A stretch of 64,000 bases of DNA from assembly GCA_016858145.1 (NCBI GenBank), contig JAEHOE010000046.1, positions 124,001-188,000 on the forward strand, in the 5' to 3' direction. Below the pieces are notes generated by a model, which worked only from the letters and a program-made list of their open reading frames with translations, did no database searches and was not told the DNA's origin. The stretch comes from Edaphochlamys debaryana. Taxonomy: Eukaryota > Chlorophyta > Chlorophyceae > Chlamydomonadales. Made by a program: the position numbers and the translations under genes. Position 1 is the first letter of the stretch, and every line of letters starts with the position of its first letter. Below are positions 23,476 to 33,400 of the stretch, piece by piece.

Positions 23476-25654
23476 TCAAGGCGCCGGTGGCAGGCAGCCC
23501 CACGCCGCCTCCGCCCCTGCCACCAACCGCCTCAGCTGCTGCAGGGGAGCCGGCTCGGCCGCCCCCACACGGCTGGGGCCCACCTCCGCCCCCGCCAGGA
23601 CCGCCCCGCTGCAGCGCCGCAGCGCCTCCACCACAGCCCCCACCACTCCAGCGGCCCCCTGCTCCGTTGGCGGTGGGGCCTGCGCGTGGGCCGGTCCGTT
23701 GCCCTGCGCCGAGCCCAGCGCTGTGAGGAACGCCGCCGCCCACTCCGGGTCGCCGTACGCCAGCAGCGGCGTCAGGAATCGCGCATCGCAGGCGGTGAGC
23801 AGCTCGGAAGCTATGCACTGAGAGCCCGCGGAGAGGGCGCCGGTGCCGTTGCCGCAAACGAGGGCCATCAGCGCTTGGGGCAGCCCGCCCGTCAGCGCCG
23901 CCGCCACCTCGGCCGGGGACTCCGCGGGCAGAGCGCCCAGGTCTGGAGGGGGGTTGGGGACATGCAGAGGAAAGGCGCAGGGACGTCAGAGGTGCGCTCG
24001 GACTCCTATTGTGATCGCACAGAGTACTTGCCCCGGGATTTGGTGTGCTGGGGCGTGGTTTGCGTGAAGGGCCCGGACTCGATACCCCTTCTTGATTCTT
24101 GCAGCCAAGCAACTCACCGAGACGGCTGTCCGGCCACAGATCGAGGAGAGGCTCCGTCACCACCTCGCGAAGCGTTTGGGCAACGGAGCTGGCATCCGAA
24201 TCCTCGCCGCCGTATGCGAGGAACCCAGCCGCCAGCCGCCACCACTCCTCCCGCCGCTGTGACTGGCGCGCGGACGCATCGCGCGCAGGCAGCTGCGTCC
24301 GGGCTATCTGAAGAGCGGAAAACGCAACCTGTGATGGCGTAAAGGTCACGCTCGACAGCGGCACCGCGGGAGCGGCGGGCAGCGGGATACCGCCCCGCGG
24401 CTGCAGGGTTGCGGCTGCCGAGCCCAGGGCCGCCCCGCACGTGCGCAGGGTCAGCTCCAGAGACGCTTCGCTCCCGATAACATTCGGGCCGATCTCAGAA
24501 GCGGAGAGGAGGACGTGGAGGAGGAGGGAGATGGAGTCCGGGCTGCGTTGCCCCGGCTCGCACATGGCCAGGCCGGCGGTCTGCAGCGCCGCCGGCAAGC
24601 CGTAGGTGGGGCCGCGGTCGACCAGCCGCAGCGTGCCCACGCCGTACACCAGTACGGCAGTCTGCACACAGCGGCCGCCGAGCGCCGAGCACAGAAGCGA
24701 CGTGGTAGCGGGGCTGATACTGCATGGGCATGGCCGCAAGCCCGCTCGTTCCTCTACCGCCGCACAGGAGGCGTCAGTGGGGTGGTTGGAGCCGAAGATA
24801 AAGACTTGGCAGAACAAATGGATGACCTCAGACGCGAGGGTCCTCTTGGCTCCCTCCCACGGCCGCACCCCCTGCGGCCCCCTCGCCTGCAGCAGCAGCA
24901 GCACCCTCGCCGCGTGCTCCAGGACGCAGCTCTCCGCCAGGCCCCGCGCCAGCTCCTCCACGCCCGCAGCCCGCTCCGCCGCCACCGCAGCCGCCAGCTC
25001 CGGTGAGTCGCAGCGCAGGCCGGCGAAGGGAATACCGTGGAGGAGTACGAGGACCAACACGAACGTGAGCTCGGCAAGGCACCAGAGGACCGCGCGCCCC
25101 TGCTCAGTTGCGGCGGCTGCCGCGGCGGCATCGCCGGCCCCACTGCCAGCACCGCCGCCGTAGGGCTCGAGGGCGGCGGCAGCTGTCGCCAGCTGACGGC
25201 TGAGGGCTTGCAGCGTCTGGGCGCGCAGCATGGCCCGCAGGATGCGCAGCAGGGTCAGCACGTCGCCGGCGGCGAGACCCGGCTTGCACTTGGAGCGTGC
25301 GATTTCCAGCACGCCGTCCAGCAGGAGCTGACGTAGCTCTGTGTCGTCGGCGCTGAGGTCAAACCCGGCGGGGGCCGAGTCCGTGCCCGAGCAGGGCCGT
25401 AGCAGTCCAGCGTGCAGCCGCAGCGCTGCTGAGAGAGCGTCCACGTCCAGGGCCTGCTCGGCAGCTAACGCCGGGAGATACGTCCCATAGACCTCATCCA
25501 GGCACACTGGGTCGATTTCGTCTAGAGAAAGCGCTGACACGCTGCTGTTGTGCGGGACCAAGGCGTCCGCGAGCATGGCGACGCACTCGGCTGGCGTGGG
25601 GTTGGGAGCGGCGGGGGCACGGCGGCCTGCCCGCCTGCCGTTGCGGGAGGGCAT
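23476..25654 (-). CDS. Array copy F: uncharacterised tandem-family protein, intact
   Basis: Exon 1 is 25654-24118 and exon 2 is 23942-23476, with a phase-1 GT-AG intron, giving 667 residues. The start is MPSRNGRRAGRRAPAAP. The N-terminal third is well diverged from D and E (for example SLDEIDPVCLDEVYGTYLP), while the first invariant block (plus-strand near 24860-24940), the second (24572-24676) and exon 2 are close to theirs. It ends LRRLVAGAEAAWGCLPPAP. Unlike the others it has PQGVRPWE in place of PQAVRPRE. It is the best preserved older member of the D-G subgroup. Function unknown. Confidence 0.8.
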
Positions 25655-27195
25655 GGGATGAGCTGGGGCTGTCTGCTGCCGCCTCGGGCGTGTGCTGGTA
25701 AGGCAACCCTGTGCAATGGGGAGGAGTAGGGATTGGGCAGCAAGGTCAGCACAGGCGTGCAGTTTGGGGGCGCGGGGCAAGGTCACGGAGGCGTCGTGTC
25801 CCGGGGTCATGTCCGGCGGTCGCATGTCAAGCTCACGACATGCCTTCGGGCAGACCAGCGATAAGGCTGCTGCTGCTATGTGTTGCCGCCCACTCCAACC
25901 CACCTTGGTGACACTGGGTTCGCGGGACGTTGTCGGCACCGAGCGCGAAGAGTCGCAGATGACTGGCTGGTGTCGTGGAGAGCAGCTGCTGGCTGGTGTT
26001 TGGCGAGTCTTCGCTTTGTGGAGGATTTGTGTCAGGTATATTGTGAGTGGAAGGTGGATGCAAGGGAAGCGCGGGGACTTAAGTACGTGTGTGACGACGG
26101 AGCGGTCGTGTCGTCGCGGGGGCGGGCGGGGAGCAGGACAAGACATGACCGCAGCCCAGGCGCACCTAGCATTGGCAGGTTCCGCAACCCCATTGTCAAG
26201 GTTATAGTCTGGTCTCGTGTCACCGCTACGGCAGCTCCAGGCAGCAAGCAGAGCAGGCACCTGTCCTCGCATCGACAGCTGCCCTGCCAAGCTTCCTGCG
26301 GCTGAGGCGCTGGCAGCAATGCTTTGGTGCATCTTGTTTGCAAGCAACTGGTGCAAGCGGCCGTGTTAACGCTGCTCATGCGCTATGATAATTCGAGAAC
26401 AGGCGGAAACTAACACCCCTAGCGTGCGCAACCATTTTGCGGATTTGACAGGTTGCGTACTTAGGTTGTTATGTTTGCGCCAGCACAAAGATGGCCTCGC
26501 CCGAACAGCGATCGCAACATGCTATCCTCTGGTTGACAGGGCCGATGGGTCCGATGGCTTTGCCGGCATTGCCACCACGCACAGTATGCACCGCTGAGAA
26601 AGGGCTGGATTAGTTCTGCGTCAAGGGGTGCTGCGGGCCCCTTCGAGCCCGTGCCCACGGGCCCCGTCCCCCCAGAGAGCAAACAATAGCGAGTCGTCCT
26701 GCGTTGTGGCATATTGGTAATGCTGTTGATGTCAAATTGGCGCTTTGCACATGCACTGCAACGTAGTCGCCCATCAGTGTGCCACGTCCATTGCGGCACG
26801 AATGAGGCGTTGGGCACGCAGTATAAGCAGTACTCCCATGACTGGCACAACGGTACCGGTATGCGCCAAACCCTATGACGGCAGCACAGCCCCCGTCAGA
26901 ACGCTACGTACCGCCAAGGAGACGCGCCTGCACACCTCCCTAGTCCCTACCTCCTTTACTGGCCACTCCTCAGTGCCCTCGACCCACACGTGGTCCAAGC
27001 CGCATGCAACGCTTCATCCACAGCACCAGCCCAAGCCAACCGCACCACAAGCCCCAAACGCATATACGTACATTTGGTGCATAATACTTTGCGCACAAGC
27101 AAGCGAATCTGTGCTACGCCTCCCACACGGCGACCGTGCTAGCTGCAATACCGGCTCGCGGCAGAGGTGCGCTGCTTCCATGCCCTAGACACCCC
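25655..27195. other. Spacer between array copies F and G
   Basis: No gene is supportable. The half next to F (to about 26320) is recognisably related to the upstream DNA of D, E and G, including GAGCGGTCGTGTCG near 26099 and CTGCGGCTGAGGCGCTGGCA near 26296. The rest is the 3' flank of G. Confidence 0.55.
25795..25820 (-). promoter_or_regulatory. Conserved upstream element of copy F
   Basis: Plus-strand GTCCCGGGGTCATGTCC followed by GGCGGTCGCATGTC, about 141 bases upstream of the F start. It is conserved although the surrounding upstream DNA has diverged from D and E. Confidence 0.5.
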
Positions 27196-27208
27196 TGAGC
27201 CACCCCTC

Positions 27209-27290
27209 AAGGCGCCGGCGGCAGGCGGCCCCATTACTGCTCCCCCGCCCGCGCCATCACCCGCCTCAGCTGCTGCAGGGCATGTGTGCA
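27209..27290 (-). pseudogene. Detached copy of the exon-2 3' end of the array family
   Basis: The plus-strand text from AAGGCGCCGGCGGCAGG to CAGCTGCTGCAGG matches the last 25 codons and TGA stop of copies E and F. It lies about 200 bases below the exon-2 end of copy G, separated by unrelated sequence. It is therefore a partial tandem duplication of a gene tail, not a working exon. Confidence 0.65.
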
Positions 27291-27404
27291 TGCGCCTCCA
27301 AGTTACCCCAATTGCTGAACCCCTGCATCCCAGACGGCGATCGACCTGAGCGCATGCAGTAAAGGCTCGCGGCAAAGGCGTGCCAGCTCTCAGCCCTGTA
27401 GGCG

Positions 27405-29558
27405 CCGGCGGCAGGCTCCAGCCGCGCCTCATCCGCTTCAGGTGCGGCGGCTCGACTGCGCCCAGACCGCTGGGGCTCACCTCCGCCCCCGCCAGGACTG
27501 CCCTGTTGCAGCACCGCAGCGCATCCCCCACGGCCCCACCACTCCGACCGCTGACGCCGGGGGCTGCATGTGCTCGGCAGCCTCGGCAGCCTCGACCCGG
27601 AGTGCCGGGCACGGCTGCGGCGCGGGTGACGGGGCCCGCGCCTGTCCGTGCCTATCGCTCCGTGCCGAGCCCAGCACTCCTAGAAAGGCCGCCGCCGACT
27701 CTGAGTCGCCGTACACCAGCAGTGGCGTCAGGAATAGAGCATTGCTGGCCTCGAGCGCGCAAGCCACGCGCTGAGAGCCCACGGAGAGAGCGCCAGTGCC
27801 GCTGCTGCCCACGAGCGCCGTCACCGCTTGGAGCAGGCCGCCCACCAGCGCCGCCGCCACCTCGGCCGGGGGCTCGGCCCGCAGGGCGTCCAGATCTGGA
27901 GGGGGAGGTCGAAGGGGAGAGGGAAGGCGCATGGGCGTCAGAGACATGTACACATGCATGCGCGACACCCACCTGCCACAGCCCACGTAGGTGAGGCCCC
28001 TGATGGCATTCGAAAAGCGAACAGTCGCATTGAGGGCACCAGGCCGACCCGGGAAACAACCCGCCCTGAACCCTTCCAATGTGGTGTCGCCAAGCAACTC
28101 ACCGCGACGGCCGTTGGGCCACAGCTCGAGCAGGGGCTCCGTCACCAGCTGGCAAAGCTCCCAGGCAACGACCTCTGGGTCCGTGCCGTACTCCTCGTAC
28201 TGCAGGAACTCGCCGCCGTACGCCAGCGCCCCCGCCGCCAGCCGCCACCACTCCTCTCGGCGCTGTGACTGCCGCGCGGACGCATCACGCGCCGGCAGCT
28301 GCTTCCGGGCTACTTGGAGGGCGGATAGCGCAAGCCCTAGCAGGGAGCAGGTTGAGCTCGACAGCGGCACCGCGGGGGCGGCTGGCAGTGGGACACCGCC
28401 CCTCGGCTGCAGGCCTGGGGCCAGGGTTGCGGCTGCCGAGCCCAGGGCCGCCCGGCTTGTGCGCAGGAGAAGCTCCACAGACGTGCCGGGCCCGGCCATT
28501 TCCGGGGAGTCGCCGGAAGCGGGAAGGCTGCTGAGGAGCACGAGGGAGAGGATGCCAGGGCTGCGTTTCCCCGGCTCGCACACAGCGAGGCCGGCGGTCT
28601 GCAGTGCCGCCGGCAGGCCGTAGGTGGGGCCGCGGTCGACCAGCCGCAGTGTGCCCACGCCGTACACCAGTACGGCAGTCTGCACGCAGCGGCCGCTGAG
28701 GGCGGAGCGCAGCTGGGCGGCGGCGGTGGGGCTGATGCAGGGAGGGCCCGTCGCCCACCAGGCGAGCTAGTATAGCAGGTTGAGGACTTCCCCGGCCAGG
28801 GTCTTGTCGGCCGCCTCCCGCGGCCGCACCGCGTGCGGCCCCCTCGCCTGCAGCAGCAGCAGCACCCTCGCCGCGTGCTCCAGGACGCAGCTCTCCGCCA
28901 GGCCCCGCGCCAGCTCCTCCACGCCCCCCACCCGCGCCGCCGCCACCTTAGCGGCCAGCTCCGGTGAGCCGCAGCTCAGGCCGGCGATGTCGGAGTCCCC
29001 GAGAAGCGCTTTGTAGAGCACGCATGTGTTCTCGAGGAAGTAGTCAAGGGCGGCACGGCCCTGCTGAACAGCGGCCGCGGCCGCGGCCGCGTCAGCACTG
29101 CCGGGCCCGCCACCGCAGGGCTCGAGGGCGGCGGCCGCTGCCGCCAGCTGTTGGCTGTGGGCGTGCAGGGGCTGAGCTCGCAGCGTGGCCCGCACGAACA
29201 ACAGCACGAAATGCGCGACCTCGGCGGTTTCAAACGGGCAGAACATGCGGACGATGTCGAGTATGGCCGCGAATTGGCGGCGGCGGCGGCGCAGTACCCT
29301 CTCCGGCGGACTGTTGCTGTCGCCACCCACTGCCTGGGCGCCGCTGCTGCCGGTCCCGGCGGAAGAGGAGGCCCCGTCCGTGCCGGCGCTAGGCCGCAAC
29401 AATTCACGGTATTTGTTCAGCGCTGCTGTTAAGCATGTCCCAAGGCCTGAGTCCCTAGTGGCCCCGCCACTGAGAGGGTGGAGGGCGGCAGGGTGGAGGG
29501 GCCGAGGGGCGACTGAGCCCGCCAGCTTGTTGGGGCCTGCTCTCCTGGCGGAAGGCAT
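27405..29558 (-). pseudogene. Array copy G: degraded tandem-family gene
   Basis: Exon 1 is 29558-28103 and exon 2 starts at 27895, with the usual phase-1 GT-AG intron. The start MPSARRAGPNKLAGS is related to the MPSRKG starts. TAG at 28769-28767 replaces the Cys codon seen in copy D (LLDCLAG becomes LLY then stop); the frame then continues through the second invariant block. In exon 2 the frame is lost near 27540: before it reads LTPLLVYGDSESAAAFL, and the matching continuation (RAVLAGAEVSPSGLGAVEP, then SLPPAP) is in another frame with no stop at the family position. Two independent lesions make this the oldest dead copy. The exact lower boundary is approximate. Confidence 0.85.
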
Positions 29559-30423
29559 CGGATGATGGATCTGGCAACTATTGCCTTGGGCGTCCTGGCG
29601 CTTGGGACCCTGGCGGTGGGGCAAGGCGGGAAGTAGATGGCCAAGTCAGCTCAAGGGCACAGTCGGGCGGTCGGGGATGGGTCAAGGGTCACGGGTCATG
29701 TCGAGCGGTCGCATGTCGTCAGCATGTCTATGCCGCGTTCTGCGCCGGCTGCGATGCCTAGGCAGATGAGCTTTTATTGCTGCCTGGGAATATCCACCTT
29801 GCTGTGATTGGGCGCGGTCGGCGAAGAGCGCGCGCGACAGGGCGCGAGACGTCAGGGCGCAGGCTCGGCTCAAGGCGTCGCCCGAATGAAGACCAGAGCG
29901 TCGGAAGGGAGATAGATGCTATGCAGAGGCGCTACAAGTCGCTAGGGGTGCACGTGAGCTGCAAGAACAATGCAATGTCCAAGCGGAACGGGACTTGGAG
30001 TTCGGGTATCAGCAGACAACTGTATTGGGGAGGGTCCACCTCGTGGACAGCGGGGCCATTAGTTAGTATGCGATGAGCGAGCGGTCGCGTCGAGGGGGCC
30101 GGCGGGGGCGATGCGCGAAGGGGCAAGGGAGGCGCGGAAGCGGCGGGAGTGCCCGACACGACACGCGACGTGACCCAGGCAGTCGCCTCTGGAACCGTGC
30201 TTGCGACCTCCCACGAGTCCCACCGCTCAGAGCTTCGCCCTTAGCCAACGTTGTTGCGCCCTGGAGTGTTGCTTTCAGAGCTGCGCAGTTGTCCCGCGCA
30301 AAGACAGCTGCTCTGCGGCCAAGCTTCCTGCGGCTGAGGCGCTGGCAGCGATGCTTCTATCTATCCGTTAGGGAGCCATTGGTGTGAACACCCGCGCGCA
30401 GCACGCTGCGCAGGCACTTTAAA
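29559..30423. other. Divergent intergenic region between copy G and the GEN1-like gene
   Basis: This 865-base gap separates the G start (minus) from the nuclease start (plus). No gene is supportable. It contains the array upstream element near 29688, GAGCGGTCGCGTCGAGGG near 30077 and CTGCGGCTGAGGCGCTGGCA near 30329. Array-derived upstream DNA therefore reaches to within about 70 bases of the nuclease start codon. Confidence 0.6.
29688..29710 (-). promoter_or_regulatory. Conserved upstream element of copy G
   Basis: Plus-strand GTCACGGGTCATGTCGAGCG, then GTCGCATGTC, about 130 bases upstream of the G start. It has one G fewer than the D/E version and shares the GTCGCATGTC extension with F. Confidence 0.45.
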
Positions 30424-33400
30424 ATGGGCGTCACCCAGCTCTGGCAGGCCCTGAACGAGTATGATTGCGTCTGCACCAGCCTACACGGAAGCAGCGCCGA
30501 GGTTGTGGACCAGCTATGCGGGAAGGCGCTGGCCATCGACCTCAGCGTCTGGCTCTTTCAGTGCAGCCAGCAGAGCGAGTTGAAAGAAGCTATCTACGAT
30601 GAGCACGCTCGCGTGCTGATGATCATGCTGTATCGGGTGCGCTGGGGTCGGTTGTCTTGCCGGGGACCCGTGCGCGGCGCCGACCGGGGCAGGGACCGTG
30701 GGGATGCCACGCAGGTGTGGGCTTGTGAAGGACACCTTCGCTTAGACATCCCCCTTTCCTGTGTAATGCCTCTTCACGTCGCGCCCTCATGCAGGTACTG
30801 AACCTGCTACGCTACGGCGCCACGCCAATCTTCGTACTAGAGGGGGACACGCCCGAAGCCAAGATGGGCCGCCTTCAGCAGCGGTGCGTGTGGTGTGGAC
30901 GTCAAGGGCACCACCTAGCGCCACCATGCCCCGCAAGATCCCCTCTTTCTTTCGGTCCCGTGCCTAGACTCCGCACACCAGCAGCATTCGTTTGCCTGTC
31001 AGGCCGTCCACTTCCCACTGTGTAACACCCTCCGACCACCCACGCGCCGACGAACCCCTGCAGGAGCCTAGCAAAGGGCTTCGGCGGGGCCGCGGGCGGC
31101 AACCGCCGCGGCGGGCGGCACGACGCGCTGGGGCGCAAGGTCGTTGAGCTGCTGGACCTGCTGGTGCGTGGACCGTTGACCGTTGGCCGTTGACGGTACT
31201 GCTTCGGCTCCCAGAGCAGGCCACGGGGCGAGCGAGCATACCTCGCAGCCGGCCTCGACTCCCTTCGCTGCCTGCGGGCCCAGGCTGCGCGTCTTTGGGG
31301 GGCCGCGCGCAGGTCACGAGCCCGCGGCGCGGCGCCTTGTGTGGCGCTACAGAGGTGCACTCCGCGTCGACGAGGACAGGCCCTGCAGCTGCCCACGAGG
31401 CCCCTCCCTCCCTCCTCCCTCCTCTCCCCCCTCCCCAGGGCGTGCCCCACGTGGATGCCCCGGGCGAGGCCGAGGCCATGTGCGCGGCCCTGGCGGCTGC
31501 GGGCCTGGCGGACGCGGTGGTCACCAGCGACGTGGACTGCCTGTTGTTTGGGGCGCCGCGGGCGTTCAAGGAGTGCAGGGTCAACGTGAGGAGCGGGGCT
31601 GGGGCTGGGAGCCTGGAGCGTGAGGGTTGGCTGTGGGGGCAGAAGGGGCTACCCACTCCTGCTTACCCTATGCAACCCTTGCCTGAGCCCCCGGGGCCCA
31701 ACGGTGCATCGCCGCCCTGGCCTGGCCATACGGGGGCCTTGTCACAGACGACCGGCCCCATTAGGCCTGCCCCGCCAATTCATCCCAATCCCAATCCCAA
31801 TCCTGATCCCACCCTCAACAGATGGACACCCCCAGGCTCAACACCCTGGAGCTGCTGGACGCCCGTGAGGCGGCGCGCAGGGCCTTCGGTCTCACGGGCA
31901 GCAGCGGCTGCGTGCACGCGCTGAGGGTGGGGCCTGGGGCGGTTGCAGCATGTGGGAGGGGCGGCGGTGCGGATGGAGACAGGACTGTGCGCTTCCTTTG
32001 GGGGCTGGGCGTGCCAGGTGGAGGAGAGGGCTGGGGCCTCGTCATGAAGCGTCCGGCCGGCTCTCGTCATGCGTCTGGCCGCTGCCTGGCCGCTACCGCC
32101 CCCATTTGTGAGCGGAGGCCAGGGCTGAGGTGCCGCACTACCCTCCAGCCGAACCGCACCACCATGCTTGCGTGCCCTCTTGCCCGTTTCCCTCGCCAAA
32201 CCCTCCAGCCCAGGCATGTGCAGACGGAAGGCAGAGGGCGGACTGGGGCCTCGCATGTGCGGTAGCTGTCTGACCGATGCCTGATGCATGCCCGCCCTCC
32301 CCCCCGCTTCCCGCCCCCAACCTCCAATGTCCAGGCGGTGGCGGTGCTGGCCGGCTGCGACTACTCGGTGGGCGGCGGCCGGGGGGTGGGCATCAAGCTG
32401 GCCATGGAGGCCGTGCAGCAGCTGACGGTCAAGAAGGAGGTGCGTGGGAGGGGGCTGGGGGGGTGGGGCGGGGAGGAAAGGGGGGAGGCGGTGGGGCGGG
32501 GAGGGCGTGTTCGGTCCGATGAAGACGGCTAAGGCGGTACCGGATACGGTACCTTCCGACGGCTCTGGTGCGACGACGAGCACGTGGCGCCACGCAGTCC
32601 CCGCGCCTCAGGTCGCATTCCGCCAACCCTCAGGGCCGTTTTGGCCGCCTCCTCCCCCTTCCGCCCCCAGGACGATGCCCACGTGCTGCCCCAGCTGCTG
32701 GCCTACCTGCAGACGGGGCCCGACCCCCGCATCACCGCACTCACCAAGTGCACGGGCTGCAAGACGTGCGGTGGGGCAGGGCCGGCTGGGCAGGGGGCCA
32801 TAAGCATCGTGCCCGTTGGGCGGGAGGGCGGGGGACTGATGGCCGGAAATAGCTCTCATGGAAGGGTTGGATAAACTGCTGGGCGGGGAGGTCAAGAGAC
32901 TGATGTGCGCTGGCCGCACACGCCTCAGTCTAAGCATCGTGCTCGTTGGGCGGGGGGGACGGATGGCTGGAAACGGCTCACGGGGGAGGGGCTGGCCGGG
33001 TGTTGCATGTCCTTTGTGCGAGGTGGCGCCAGACGCATGGTCACCGGTGGGCTGTGCGTTGAGGGCTTGCCGTGGTCCACCGGGCACATGCCACCCTCTT
33101 CACGAGTCACCCCCAGGTCATGAGAAGCACGGGCGCGGCCCCTGCGCCGACTGCGGCCCGGGCCCCTGCCGCCCCAAGGCCGCCTCCGCCGGCTGCGCGT
33201 GCGCGTTCCACAGGTGGGTGGAGGGGCAGATACGGTATGTGGACCGGCTCGCCAACGTGTCTTTCTTTTGAGAAGTCGGGCAAGCAGGCAGTGATGAGCG
33301 ACACCTCCTGTAGGAGCAAGGGACAACCTGTGTGCTCTGCTGTCCTTTTTTCGTACTGCGGGACGGGTTCAGTATAGGGCTTGCGGCCCTCTCTAACCGT

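Noticed and set aside
23465..26356. A 963-codon minus-strand open frame spanning copy F
   Set aside because: It reads through the intron of F and far upstream of its Met. The family intron, the conserved MPSR start and the exon-2 frame give the better 667-residue model.
15681..29558. Array units as transposable elements
   Set aside because: No terminal inverted repeats, reverse transcriptase, transposase, integrase or target-site duplications are visible. Introns are retained and the spacing fits unequal crossing-over.
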